Shown here piece after piece: positions 10,761 through 18,607 of a stretch of 46,598 nucleotides of DNA. Under the pieces are notes generated by a model. It was not told where the DNA came from and searched no databases. It was given only the letters and a program-made list of their open reading frames with translations. Every line of letters begins with the position of its first letter. The stretch's first letter is position 1. The stretch is from Candidatus Magasanikiibacteriota bacterium. GTDB taxonomy: Bacteria; Patescibacteriota; Patescibacteriia; Magasanikbacterales; UBA922. Where the stretch lies: the NCBI GenBank assembly GCA_018652595.1, contig JABIBU010000018.1, positions 1 to 46,598 of the forward strand, read 5' to 3'. Made by a program: the position numbers and the translations under genes.

Positions 10761-11153
10761 TTAAAAAACCTTAGGATTTAGTATTCCCACACTAAATAAA
10801 TTTATAAAATAATCAAACACACTAAAACCTCCGTACCTACCTCTAATATTTCTAAAATAATAAGTTATGTCGTTCTTTTTTACAGTTACAAAAAATACAA
10901 TTGATAACAAAACTGTAAGGGCTAAGAAAAAGTTTCTAAAAGAATTAACCAGAGACGCCGTTGTCATATAATTGGTAGACCCACCACTGTCCCCCGCCAT
11001 ATCACTCATACCACAAGCACTATGTCCGTCCATACTACTATTTGCACTAGACAAAACATTGTGCCAAGCTGCCCCACAACAAAACAACAAACTAAAACTA
11101 ACCGCTCCAATGAGCAGGGTCGAAAGAAAATTTTGTCGTTTAATCCAATTCAT
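10761..11153 (-). CDS. small membrane protein with Met/His/Cys-rich loop
   Basis: A 130-residue protein with two hydrophobic segments (about 11-32 and 65-90). Between them is a loop containing DGHSACGMSDMAG, a plausible copper-binding stretch. The C-terminal tail is cytoplasmic by charge. It is the first gene after the 11171-11199 promoter and so leads the copper operon. No family is recognised; the context supports a copper-related role. Confidence 0.65.
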   Translation of the reverse strand: MNWIKRQNFLSTLLIGAVSFSLLFCCGAAWHNVLSSANSSMDGHSACGMSDMAGDSGGSTNYMTTASLVNSFRNFFLALTVLLSIVFFVTVKKNDITYYFRNIRGRYGGFSVFDYFINLFSVGILNPKVF

Positions 11154-11170
11154 ACTAAATTTGTATTTAT

Positions 11171-11199
11171 ATTATACATATATAAATAAAAAAATGCAA
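11171..11199 (-). promoter_or_regulatory. promoter of the copper operon
   Basis: A perfect -10 TATAAT (11171-11176) lies 17 bp from a poor -35 TTGCAT (11194-11199), giving a leader of about 10 nt. The weak -35 could mean activator dependence. Confidence 0.55.
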
Positions 11200-11203
11200 A
11201 TAA

Positions 11204-11234
11204 ACAAAAACCACCATGTAAAGTGGTGGTTTTT
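11204..11234 (-). terminator. intrinsic terminator
   Basis: AAAAACCACC/GGTGGTTTTT stem with an ~9-nt loop, with a T-run on the minus strand. It ends the sigma/anti-sigma transcript before the copper operon promoter. Confidence 0.85.
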
Positions 11235-11251
11235 GAAACAGTATTTAGGTT

Positions 11252-11695
11252 TTATTTTTCCATACCTCTGAAATATTTTTTGTTTTTAAACATTTTACCT
11301 TTGTGTTCTGGAAAACCCAATTCATCAGCAATCACCTTCGCACCCTCATGGTCACCGGCCTGCTTTAGATTGTGCATTTCTACTAACCTATCAAAATTGT
11401 CTTCATTTATTACATCGAGAATATTAAATCTCTCAGCTTGTTTGACTTCTGTATAAGCTCTCCAAGTGTTGTAATCACCTCTTTCCATTATCTCTTGCAT
11501 CTCTGCGTGTTTGGCTTCCATCTGCTCTTTCATTTCAGAGCGCTTTTCTTGCATTTCAGCCTTTTTGTCTGGGTCTAAATTAAGACCCATACCCCTACCT
11601 TCTTCACCCCTAAAAGCAGCATTGGTTGCCAGCACACCAGTCAACAAAACTGCAAAAGCAACGAATGAGCTAGCTATAATATATTTTTTGTCCAT
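11252..11695 (-). CDS. exported helical protein, Spy/CpxP-like in style
   Basis: A 147-residue protein with an N-terminal signal (about 5-28), then a highly charged, Met-rich helical region rich in EMQ/KHAEM-type heptads (about 45-75) and a helical C-terminal half. It resembles the small extracytoplasmic stress proteins of the Spy/CpxP sort in composition, but I see no LTxxQ motif and do not claim homology. It sits directly after the putative anti-sigma gene and before a terminator, so it is probably regulated by the ECF sigma factor. Confidence 0.65.
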   Translation of the reverse strand: MDKKYIIASSFVAFAVLLTGVLATNAAFRGEEGRGMGLNLDPDKKAEMQEKRSEMKEQMEAKHAEMQEIMERGDYNTWRAYTEVKQAERFNILDVINEDNFDRLVEMHNLKQAGDHEGAKVIADELGFPEHKGKMFKNKKYFRGMEK

Positions 11696-11757
11696 ATATT
11701 TATTATTAAGTTAATTATCTTGGATCGATCACAATGTAATACGCAAATAATTAAATT

Positions 11758-12501
11758 TTATTTCACTTTGCAAAACCCTCCACCCAAACAAGCTGGTTTT
11801 CTTAGTCCGCGCTTCTGCCATAGCATGATTCGTTCTGCTTCAAAAGTACTAGAACTAATCCTTTCCCCCAAAATCTTAATCATACTACCATCTTCTAAAA
11901 TAACTATTGGCATTATTTCTGCTTCAGTAGTTAGTACTTTCCATTTCATCTTTTTGAGATCCTCAAGATCTAATTCACCTTCTCTTACTTCTAAAACTCT
12001 TCCAGCCATCGCACCTTTGTCAGCTCTATCCCACATCAATTCTCTTTTGTGTTCCATACCTTTATAAAAAGGAGCTTTTCTAACTAAGCTATTTTCTAAT
12101 TTCTCTCCAAAACCTACAGAATAAGCAAAACCACCCAATAGTAATGTCGCCAGTAGACTAATACTGATTATTGTAAAAATATTATATTTATAGCCTTTTT
12201 TAGTATGCTTCAGATTATAGTATGCCACCAAAATAAAAGCTGTAAAAATCAACAACCAAAAATATGATAAAGTCATTATAAGAAATTTGATCGGCCCGCC
12301 AGCCAATTGCCTATGCATATCCCAATCACTTATTTTTATTCCAAAAATAATTACGGCTACTGCCAAAGCACCGACTATAATGCTAAAAACAAACAAACCC
12401 CAGACAAAATAATCTTTTAACAAAAATTTCCATTTTGCTTCTGGTTTTATATCTTCTTTTTTTATTTTTTCCAACACTCTGCTGGTAATTTCTTTTTTCA
12501 T
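11758..12501 (-). CDS. membrane protein, candidate anti-sigma factor
   Basis: A 247-residue protein with a charged N-terminal ~27 residues (VLEKIKKEDIKPEAKW), about three membrane segments between 30 and 135, and an extracytoplasmic C-terminal domain ending with two Cys. The order sigma factor - short cytoplasmic head - membrane - outer domain is typical of ECF anti-sigma pairs. No zinc anti-sigma motif (HxxxCxxC) is visible, so this role is inferred from context. A truncated copy of its first ~24 codons lies between it and the sigma gene. Confidence 0.6.
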   Translation of the reverse strand: MKKEITSRVLEKIKKEDIKPEAKWKFLLKDYFVWGLFVFSIIVGALAVAVIIFGIKISDWDMHRQLAGGPIKFLIMTLSYFWLLIFTAFILVAYYNLKHTKKGYKYNIFTIISISLLATLLLGGFAYSVGFGEKLENSLVRKAPFYKGMEHKRELMWDRADKGAMAGRVLEVREGELDLEDLKKMKWKVLTTEAEIMPIVILEDGSMIKILGERISSSTFEAERIMLWQKRGLRKPACLGGGFCKVK

Positions 12502-12518
12502 ATTTATTTTAACTAATC

Positions 12519-12660
12519 CCGAGACTACACGGAGCTCGCAGATTCGGCGAGCGAAGTGAGTGAGGGATCTGCCGAAGGATATATTAAGTGAATTACATAA
12601 TTAATATGTAAACCACTACACTATCCTCCGAAAGATTCCTCACCCTCTCGAGAGGATTCG
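12519..12660. repeat. palindromic intergenic element
   Basis: Imperfect palindromes separate the truncated and full copies of the 11758 gene: GCAGAT/ATCTGC (12538-12543, 12567-12572) around a GC-rich core, and CCTCTCGAGAGG (12643-12654). The style (TCCTTCGGCAGATCCCTCAC) resembles small hairpin repeats of other bacteria and differs from the AT-rich flanks. Confidence 0.5.
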
Positions 12661-12741
12661 GAATTCATTATGCTTAGCTTCTAATTTAATATTTTGTTTT
12701 TTTATTTTTTCCAACACTTTTCCAGTAATTCTATCAACCAT
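12640..12741 (-). pseudogene. truncated duplicate of the candidate anti-sigma gene
   Basis: Starting two bases after the sigma factor stop, a 33-codon frame begins MVDRITGKVLEKIKKQNI. This parallels the start of the 11758-12501 protein, MKKEITSRVLEKIKKEDI. Similarity runs for about 24 codons and the ~20 bases upstream of each ATG, then breaks off into a palindromic element. It is a diverged remnant of a partial duplication. Confidence 0.65.
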
Positions 12742-12743
12742 AC

Positions 12744-13319
12744 TTATAATTTAATATTTTGTTTTTCTATCTCTTGTCTTAATTTTTTCTTGGCTCTATT
12801 TATCAAGGTTCCAACCGTCCCAGCCGGTTTTTTTAAAATATCTGATATTTCTTTGTAATCACGCTCTTCCAAAAATTTTAAAATTAAAACTTCTCTGTAC
12901 TTTATATCAATATTGTCTATTACTTTTAACAAAACTTCTCTATTTATTTTTTTGTCTAATTCTTTTTCAATATTAAGTTCTGAGACAAAGGTGCCCCACT
13001 CTTCGTCTACCAAAAAGGCCTCCCCCCTGGATTTTTTCTTTCTAAATTCGCTTATTACATAATTACGAGTGATACGATAAATCCAAGAAGAAAATTTTAA
13101 ATTATTATCATAAGAATTAAGGTTTTTATAAACCTTTATGAAAACCTCTTGCAATACATCTTCTGCATCTTGAATATTTGCACCCGAAATTCTTCTGATA
13201 AATCTGATCAATTTGTCCTCGTAATTTTTCATTATACAAACAAAATAGTCTGGATTTTTCAAAGCCAGTTGGACCAATTCAATATCATTTTTCCCTTCAC
13301 ATTTTACAATTTGTGCCAT
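12744..13319 (-). CDS. ECF RNA polymerase sigma factor
   Basis: This ~191-residue protein has sigma region 2 around DAEDVLQEVFIKVYKNL and KFSSWIYRITRN, and region 4 around REVLILKFLEERDYKEIS with a PAGTVGTLINRAKKKLR recognition helix. There is no region 3, as in group 4 sigma factors. The ATG at 13319 is preferred. A TTG at 13337 would add six residues; neither has an ideally spaced Shine-Dalgarno. It follows the smr gene by ~17-35 bp and precedes the candidate anti-sigma gene, so it probably governs the copper/thiol cluster. Confidence 0.9.
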   Translation of the reverse strand: MAQIVKCEGKNDIELVQLALKNPDYFVCIMKNYEDKLIRFIRRISGANIQDAEDVLQEVFIKVYKNLNSYDNNLKFSSWIYRITRNYVISEFRKKKSRGEAFLVDEEWGTFVSELNIEKELDKKINREVLLKVIDNIDIKYREVLILKFLEERDYKEISDILKKPAGTVGTLINRAKKKLRQEIEKQNIKL

Positions 13320-13353
13320 ACCCTTTGTATTACGCAAAAACCTCTATTTTATT

Positions 13354-13620
13354 TCAAAGCAAAACCAGACAACTACCACCCTCCTCTACCACATCTTCTA
13401 TAAGAGGATGTTTTTGTAAATAATTCAAAACTTCCTTGCGCAAGACTCCTGTGCCACCACCATAAATAATCCGGCCGGTATCTTGTTTATCTTTATGCAT
13501 TGCAAAAACAAACGGTTCTACTTGTTCCAGAGCTTCGCTTGGGTACAAACCGTGCAAATCTAAGACTGGAATATCTGCTCCGATTTCTGCTGCAAAAATT
13601 TTAGCTTGTTTATTATCCAT
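13354..13620 (-). CDS. stand-alone Smr domain protein
   Basis: An 88-residue protein made only of an Smr (MutS2 C-terminal type) domain. It has the LDLHGLYPSEAL start motif near residues 20-31 and GGGTGVLRKEV near 54-64. Smr domains bind or nick nucleic acid, and recent members act on mRNA of collided ribosomes; which applies here is unknown. The HGxG loop is replaced by GGGTG. An extended -10 promoter ends six bases before the ATG, so the mRNA is leaderless. Confidence 0.82.
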   Translation of the reverse strand: MDNKQAKIFAAEIGADIPVLDLHGLYPSEALEQVEPFVFAMHKDKQDTGRIIYGGGTGVLRKEVLNYLQKHPLIEDVVEEGGSCLVLL

Positions 13621-13626
13621 AAAAAG

Positions 13627-13635
13627 ATTATATCA
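13627..13635 (-). promoter_or_regulatory. extended -10 promoter of smr, leaderless
   Basis: TGATATAAT on the minus strand ends six bases before the ATG. No good -35 is present, as expected for an extended -10 type. Confidence 0.55.
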
Positions 13636-13642
13636 TATTTAC

Positions 13643-13670
13643 AAAAAAACTGCTTTTATGCAGTTTTTTT
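13643..13670 (-). terminator. terminator of tRNA-Leu
   Basis: AAAAAAACTGC and GCAGTTTTTTT pair around TTTTAT just past the tRNA 3' end. The stem is symmetric and could work on both strands. Confidence 0.85.
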
Positions 13671-13675
13671 GTGTG

Positions 13676-13756
13676 TGCCGCGGGAGAGACTCGAACTCTC
13701 ACGCCCGAAGGCACTGGTTCCTAAAACCAGCGTGTCTACCATTTCACCACCACGGC
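13676..13756 (-). tRNA. tRNA-Leu (UAG)
   Basis: The minus strand forms a class II cloverleaf. The acceptor GCCGTGG/CCGCGGC has discriminator A. The anticodon stem CTGGT/ACCAG holds loop TTTAGGA (anticodon TAG). There is a long variable arm TGCCTTCGGGCG and a T-arm with GTTCGAGTC. CCA is not encoded. Confidence 0.97.
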
Positions 13757-13771
13757 TTATTTCTGGTCAAT

Positions 13772-13800
13772 ATAATACCATAGGAATACTTGCTTGTCAA
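13772..13800 (-). promoter_or_regulatory. promoter of tRNA-Leu
   Basis: TTGACA (13795-13800), 17 bp, TATTAT (13772-13777) on the minus strand, ~8 bases upstream of the mature tRNA start by predicted TSS. Confidence 0.8.
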
Positions 13801-13805
13801 GCAAA

Positions 13806-13829
13806 CAAAACCCCCGACGCTAGTCGGGG
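13806..13829 (-). terminator. terminator of pnp
   Basis: CCCCGAC/GTCGGGG hairpin with a 4-nt loop, then GTTTTGTTT on the minus strand, about 40 bases past the pnp stop. Confidence 0.8.
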
Positions 13830-13870
13830 ATAATCAGTGTGATCATCTTTAAATCAGTAAAATCAATGCT

Positions 13871-16282
13871 TTACTTAGACTTTCCAAATAGACTAAATTT
13901 CTTCTTTGGAGCATCGTCTTTTTTTAATTCAGGTCTTGGTGGCACAGCTGGAGAAGCTGCTTTTGCTTTTTTATCCATCATCTCATTATAAGAAGAAGTC
14001 TTAGGAGATTGAGGACCACTGTTTCTTCTATCGTTTCCACCTCTGTTTCCTCCACCACCTCTTGGACCACCTCTGTGTCCTCCGCCGCCGCCTCTAGGAC
14101 CACGATCTTGTGGAGGTCTATCTACAAAGCCTTCTGGTTTTTCTAGCAAAGATTTCATAGAAAGATTGACACGTCCCATACTATCAATTTCTTTTACAAT
14201 AACTTTTACAGTATCACCAAGTTTCAAAACATCACCCGGCTTGTCTACTCTCTCATAGCTAATTTCACTCACGTGAACTAGGCCATCTTTTCCAGGAATA
14301 AGATTTATAAAGGCACCAAAGTCTTCTATACGAACGACTTTGCCATCAAAAATTTCACCAGCTTCAATCTCCCTGGTAAGTTCTTCGATAATCTTTCTAG
14401 CTTTTTCCATTGCTTCACCATCGTTTGTTGTGATCATCACACGACCATCTTGTTCAATATCAATGGTAGCACCAGTCTCTTCGGTAATCTTCTTGATTGT
14501 CTTACCACCTGGACCAATAATATCACCAATTTTTTCTGGATCAATCTTAATAGTCTCAATTCTTGGAGCATACTCTGAAAGCTCAGCTTTTGGCTCGGCA
14601 ATAGCACCCTTCATTACATCTAGAATTTCTGCGCGAGCTTCTTTTGATTGTTTCAAGGTTTGTTCTACAATATCCCAAGTAATTCCATGTGTTTTTGTAT
14701 CCATCTGCATTGCAGTAATACCATCAATTGTACCGGTGATCTTAAAATCCATTCCACCAGGACCGTCTTCTACATCTTGTAAGTCTGTTAAGACTTTCCA
14801 CTCTGTAATATTACCGTTTTCATCTGAGCGAGATGATAGGCCCATAGCCATACCAGCTACTGGCTTCTTTAGAGGTACACCAGCTGCCATAAGAGACAGA
14901 GATGAACCGCAAGTAGATGCCATTGAGCTAGAACCATTTGAGCTAAATACTTCTGACACTACACGAATAGCATAAGGAAAATCTTCTTCTGCTGGCAATA
15001 CGCACTCCAAAGCTCTCTCAGCCAAAGCACCGTGACCAATAGCACGTCTGCCAGGTCCTCTCATAAATCCAGTCTCACCATAGGTATATGGACCATCATT
15101 ATAGTGATGCATATAACGCTTGGTAGAATCATCTTCCATAGTGTCTAAAGTCTGTACGTCCCCTGGAGCACCCAAAGTTACAATTGAAAGCACATGAGTG
15201 TCACCACGCATAAACATTCCTGAACCATGAACACGGGGCAATAAATCAATTTCAGAATGTAAATCACGAATGTCTGTCATCTTTCTACCGTCTAGTCTCT
15301 GTTCTTTTTCTAGGATTCTTTTGCTAATTTCATTGGAAACATAAAGCTTGATGTTTTTTAATCCTGCTTTTTGTTCGTCTTCTGTGTATTCTTTTCCATT
15401 CAAGAATTCTACCAATTTTTCTTTGATAGTACTCACCATTTCAGTACGTTCTAATTTTGTAATTTTTGGAGAGTTGAAGATCATGCCTTCGGCACTGTCA
15501 GCTACAAACTTTTCGCAAAGCTGTCTTACTTCCTCTTCTTTGTTGTCTCCTACACTATCCAAATCATCAGCCAAAGCAGGAACAGCTTCTTTTTCCTTCC
15601 CAACTTCTGATTGAATTTTCTTGATAAGCTCTAATACTGGAGTTAATTGCTCAGAACCCCATTTCATAGCCTTGAACATTGTGTCTTCATCAACTTCTGA
15701 TGCACCGGCTTCTACCATGACAAGTTTTTCTGGAGTACCAGCAACCATTACATCAAGTTTGCCATTTTTTATTTCTTCATGTCCAATATTTAATTTGAAT
15801 TCGCCATTTTCATCAAGACCAATTCTAGAACCTGCTAGTGGTCCATTCCAAGCAATTGGAGATATCGCAATGGCAATACTAGCAGCAATAAGACCAACAA
15901 CAGCTGGATCATTTTCACCATCAATTGAGAGTGCCGTTACAACAATTTGGATATCATTACGAACACGCTCATCAAACAAAGGTCTGACAGCCCTATCAAT
16001 CATACGACTAGTCAAAATTGACTCATCAGTTGGACGACCTTCGCGTTTCATAAAACGACTGCCTTTTATTTTTCCAGCAGCATAAAGTTTTTCCTCAAAC
16101 CCTACCATTAGAGGAAAATAATCAATACCTTCTCGCACGTTTTTTGATTTGATGACTGTTGCGAGAATCACAGTGTCACCATAGCGCACGGTACAACTAC
16201 CATGTGCTTGAGGAACATACCTACCAGTTTCAATGGTAAGAGTACGGCCACCCCACTCGGTGGACCAATTCTTTACTTCCAT
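13871..16282 (-). CDS. pnp: polyribonucleotide nucleotidyltransferase (PNPase)
   Basis: This 803-residue 3'-5' phosphorolytic exoribonuclease has two RNase PH-type domains (about 1-230 and 320-555) around an all-helical linker. A KH domain follows (about 568-625) with IIGPGGKTIKK, then an S1 domain (about 630-700). The C-terminal tail (about 715-803) is an unusual Arg/Gly-rich stretch with repeated RGG and GGG units, longer than in E. coli (711 residues), and probably adds RNA or protein contacts. It is the third gene after rpsO and an NYN gene, with a folded 81-nt leader in front. Confidence 0.97.
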   Translation of the reverse strand: MEVKNWSTEWGGRTLTIETGRYVPQAHGSCTVRYGDTVILATVIKSKNVREGIDYFPLMVGFEEKLYAAGKIKGSRFMKREGRPTDESILTSRMIDRAVRPLFDERVRNDIQIVVTALSIDGENDPAVVGLIAASIAIAISPIAWNGPLAGSRIGLDENGEFKLNIGHEEIKNGKLDVMVAGTPEKLVMVEAGASEVDEDTMFKAMKWGSEQLTPVLELIKKIQSEVGKEKEAVPALADDLDSVGDNKEEEVRQLCEKFVADSAEGMIFNSPKITKLERTEMVSTIKEKLVEFLNGKEYTEDEQKAGLKNIKLYVSNEISKRILEKEQRLDGRKMTDIRDLHSEIDLLPRVHGSGMFMRGDTHVLSIVTLGAPGDVQTLDTMEDDSTKRYMHHYNDGPYTYGETGFMRGPGRRAIGHGALAERALECVLPAEEDFPYAIRVVSEVFSSNGSSSMASTCGSSLSLMAAGVPLKKPVAGMAMGLSSRSDENGNITEWKVLTDLQDVEDGPGGMDFKITGTIDGITAMQMDTKTHGITWDIVEQTLKQSKEARAEILDVMKGAIAEPKAELSEYAPRIETIKIDPEKIGDIIGPGGKTIKKITEETGATIDIEQDGRVMITTNDGEAMEKARKIIEELTREIEAGEIFDGKVVRIEDFGAFINLIPGKDGLVHVSEISYERVDKPGDVLKLGDTVKVIVKEIDSMGRVNLSMKSLLEKPEGFVDRPPQDRGPRGGGGGHRGGPRGGGGNRGGNDRRNSGPQSPKTSSYNEMMDKKAKAASPAVPPRPELKKDDAPKKKFSLFGKSK

Positions 16283-16300
16283 ATATTTTTTCTTTGTGGG

Positions 16301-16381
16301 TTGACCTAGAAGCGGTAGATCTGCGAAGCATCTTACACCAAGTGTGATGTAGAGCCGGAGACCTAATAGTCTCTAGGACAA
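16301..16381 (-). promoter_or_regulatory. structured pnp leader, multi-branch fold
   Basis: The 81 nt before pnp are closed by a 9-bp stem with a U-U mismatch (TTGtCCTAGA with TCTAGGtCAA). Inside are a GAGAC/GTCTC hairpin, a CATCACAC/GTGTaaGATG hairpin and a third GC-rich arm. Known pnp leaders in enterobacteria are folded and autoregulated through RNase III and PNPase; a similar role here is inferred. It lacks tRNA signature bases. Confidence 0.5.
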
Positions 16382-16398
16382 CGCCGTTAATAAATTTT

Positions 16399-16971
16399 TT
16401 ACTTTTTTTTGTTTTTTACTACTTTTTTTGTACTATAACCTCTACCGGCAATCAAAAATCTTTCCTTTTCCTTTCCTAGATCAATGAAACTATCGGCCTG
16501 ATCAATAAGCTTATGAGATGAAGTGTCACCAAAGGCAACCACCTCAACCTGCTTTCCAGTTGCTTGCAAATATTCTACCAAAGGCAAATAATCACCATCA
16601 CCTGAGACAATAACTACTGCATCCAAGCTGGGAGCAAGACGAATAGCATCCACCGCTAGACCCACATCCCAATCAGCTTTCTTAAAACCAGAGGAATAGA
16701 CTTGTAAATCTTTTTCTTGTGTCTCAATACCCAGATTGTACAATGCATCAAAAAATGGTTTTTCATCATTGCTTTCAGTACGAACCACATAAGCAATTGC
16801 GCGAATTAGTTTTCTATCAGCCACAGCATCTGTTACAATATTACCAAAATTAACCTTTTGGCTATAAAGATTTTTTGCGCTGTAGTACAAATTTTGTACA
16901 TCAATAAACACCCCAACGCGCTGATCGGGGTGCTTAAGAGGATTTTTATTGTTTTCCTTTTTCTTGAACAT
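16399..16971 (-). CDS. NYN domain (LabA/DUF88-like) predicted RNase
   Basis: A 190-residue PIN-like NYN protein. The nuclease acidic residues lie in [14 protein letters not shown] (Asp near 24), [11 protein letters not shown] (near 98-108) and [13 protein letters not shown] (near 120-132), and the fold ends at [12 protein letters not shown]. The C-terminus is Lys-rich. Members are predicted RNA-processing nucleases. It overlaps the 3' end of rpsO by 26 bp and precedes pnp, so an RNA metabolism role within a ribosomal protein/exonuclease operon is likely. The active site looks complete. Confidence 0.88.
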   Translation of the reverse strand: MFKKKENNKNPLKHPDQRVGVFIDVQNLYYSAKNLYSQKVNFGNIVTDAVADRKLIRAIAYVVRTESNDEKPFFDALYNLGIETQEKDLQVYSSGFKKADWDVGLAVDAIRLAPSLDAVVIVSGDGDYLPLVEYLQATGKQVEVVAFGDTSSHKLIDQADSFIDLGKEKERFLIAGRGYSTKKVVKNKKK

Positions 16972-17284
16972 CTTGTTTCTTTTCAGCTTCTTCGGCTTCC
17001 TTCCTAAGAAGAGCCTTTGCTTGTTTTAATTTTAATTTTTTGACCAAATCTTCGTAAGATTTATTGTCTTCTTTTTTCAAATAGGTCAATAACTTACGTC
17101 TTTCACCTACTTTGCGTAGTAAACCACGACGAGATGAATGGTCTTTGTGGTGAGCTTTCAAATGCTCAGCCAACTCCTTTAGTTCCTCAGTCAGAATTGC
17201 AATCTGCACCTCGGTAGAGCCAGTATCACCTTCGTGTGTCTGATACTTTTTAATTATTCGCTTCTTTTTGTTCTTGTCCAACAT
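16946..17284 (-). CDS. rpsO: ribosomal protein S15
   Basis: This 112-residue protein matches S15: [20 protein letters not shown], then [24 protein letters not shown]. It is about 23 residues longer than E. coli S15 because of a charged C-terminal tail ([18 protein letters not shown]). I chose the ATG at 17284; an upstream in-frame TTG at 17317 would add 11 residues that S15 lacks. It binds 16S rRNA helix 22 in the small subunit. The strong promoter at 17393-17421 and a leader hairpin precede it. Confidence 0.96.
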   Translation of the reverse strand: MLDKNKKKRIIKKYQTHEGDTGSTEVQIAILTEELKELAEHLKAHHKDHSSRRGLLRKVGERRKLLTYLKKEDNKSYEDLVKKLKLKQAKALLRKEAEEAEKKQDVQEKGKQ

Positions 17285-17339
17285 ATATTGTTGTGTTACC
17301 GGGCCATAGCTAGCCAAAATTTAGCCGACAATGGTCTAG

Positions 17340-17376
17340 TCCCGATTATTTATCCGCCTTGGGCTGGAAATCGGGA
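17340..17376 (-). promoter_or_regulatory. rpsO leader hairpin, candidate S15 autoregulation
   Basis: The rpsO leader contains a perfect 8-bp stem TCCCGATT/AATCGGGA with a 21-nt loop, roughly 15-50 nt from the predicted transcript start. S15 represses its own mRNA through unrelated leader folds in several bacteria, so this is a plausible site. There is no T-run after it, which argues against a terminator. Confidence 0.45.
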
Positions 17377-17392
17377 TAATTAATATGTGTAG

Positions 17393-17421
17393 AGTATACA
17401 TTATATAGGAGGGTTTGTCAA
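17393..17421 (-). promoter_or_regulatory. promoter of the rpsO-NYN-pnp operon
   Basis: TTGACA (17416-17421), 17 bp, TATACT (17393-17398) on the minus strand. It lies nine bases from the -35 box of the divergent rpiB promoter. Confidence 0.82.
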
Positions 17422-17430
17422 TAGTAGTAC

Positions 17431-17459
17431 TTGCCCCCACATACAAAAACAGCTATAAT
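17431..17459 (+). promoter_or_regulatory. promoter of rpiB
   Basis: TTGCCC (17431-17436), 17 bp, perfect TATAAT (17454-17459), with a ~17-nt leader before the ATG. Confidence 0.75.
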
Positions 17460-17482
17460 ACCCCTATTCTTAACAAAATCTT

Positions 17483-17935
17483 ATGAAAATCGACTTTCCT
17501 CTATATATTGCCTCTGATCACGCTGGGTATCAGCTAAAAAAGCGATTGGTCAGATATTTTAAAAATGAGCTAGAGATTCCTTTTGAAGATATGGGACCAC
17601 TTGAGTTTGACGAACTAGACGACTTTCCAGATTTTACCATTCCAACTGCCAAAAAAGCAGTCGAGACAAACGGTCGAGCTATTTTTATCTGTGGATCTGG
17701 CATTGGAGCATGTATCTCCGCCAACAAAGTGAAGGGTATGTATGCCGGATTTGGTTACAATATAGAGGTAGCAGGACTGATGCGCCAGCACAACAATACT
17801 AATGGGTTATGTCTAGCTGGACGAGCATTGAGCGAAGACCATGCTATGGCAATTGTAAAAAAATGGCTAGAGACTGAATTTCTTGGTGATGAAAAATATA
17901 TGAGAAGAAACGATAAAATAAAATCCGAAGAATAA
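17483..17935 (+). CDS. rpiB: ribose 5-phosphate isomerase B
   Basis: A 150-residue RpiB/LacAB-family isomerase of the non-oxidative pentose phosphate pathway, interconverting ribose-5-P and ribulose-5-P. Motifs are ASDHAGYQLK (10-19), ICGSGIGACI with the catalytic Cys (near 70-80), and RQHNNTNGLCLAGRAL. It is five bases upstream of the epimerase gene, so the two steps around ribulose-5-P are co-expressed. No Shine-Dalgarno is visible. Confidence 0.93.
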   Translation: MKIDFPLYIASDHAGYQLKKRLVRYFKNELEIPFEDMGPLEFDELDDFPDFTIPTAKKAVETNGRAIFICGSGIGACISANKVKGMYAGFGYNIEVAGLMRQHNNTNGLCLAGRALSEDHAMAIVKKWLETEFLGDEKYMRRNDKIKSEE

Positions 17936-17940
17936 TATAT

Positions 17941-18591
17941 ATGATTCAAATAATACCATCTGTACTAGTAAAATCAAAAGATGAATTCATCAATCAAGTT
18001 TCTGGTTTAGAAGATTCAGTCACTATGATCCAACTCGATATTGCCGATGGTAAGTTTGTGCCTAATACTACCTGGGCTGATCCAGAAATTGTAAAAAAAA
18101 ATTGTGATTTAAGTGTTGAATTACACTTGATGGTGTCTGATCCTTTGGAAGAGTTGAAAAAATGGAAAAAGGTGAAACAAATAAAACGAGTATTGGTCCA
18201 CTTTGAATCAGTAAATGATTTTCGAGAGGTTATTTTTGAATTAGAGAATGAAACTGATTGGCAACTTGGTATAGTTATCAACCCCGACACACCATATGAA
18301 AAGATTGAACCATATTTGAATGAAGTTGCGAGTGTCATGTTCATGGGAGTTATTCCCGGTAAGCAAGGCCAGGGATTGATTTCTGAGGTTTTGGATAGTA
18401 TTACCAATTTTACTATTGATTACCCAGACATGCTTACCGAAATAGATGGAGCTGTAAACGAAGAGACGCTGCCTGCCATTGCCAAGACTGGCGTAAAAGC
18501 TATTTGTCCTGGTAGTGCCATATTTGGAAACGATAAAAGCCCGAAGGAAAACGTAGAGAAGATGGAGGATATTATAAATAAACTCGCATAA
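17941..18591 (+). CDS. rpe: ribulose-phosphate 3-epimerase
   Basis: A 216-residue TIM-barrel epimerase converting ribulose-5-P to xylulose-5-P. It shows the entry IIPSVL, MIQLDIADGKFVPN (metal-ligand Asp near 35), VELHLMV (His near 62), GVIPGKQGQ and EIDGAVNEET (Asp near 163). The usual MxVxPGFGGQ is altered to MGVIPGKQGQ, a common feature of divergent CPR enzymes. It follows rpiB by five bases and precedes trxB by 16. Confidence 0.88.
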   Translation: MIQIIPSVLVKSKDEFINQVSGLEDSVTMIQLDIADGKFVPNTTWADPEIVKKNCDLSVELHLMVSDPLEELKKWKKVKQIKRVLVHFESVNDFREVIFELENETDWQLGIVINPDTPYEKIEPYLNEVASVMFMGVIPGKQGQGLISEVLDSITNFTIDYPDMLTEIDGAVNEETLPAIAKTGVKAICPGSAIFGNDKSPKENVEKMEDIINKLA

Positions 18592-18607
18592 TTTAAATTA
18601 TATAACT

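Noticed and set aside
16301-16381. tRNA-like fold before pnp
   Set aside because: The length and multi-branch shape resemble a tRNA, but conserved D- and T-loop bases and an anticodon arm are lacking.
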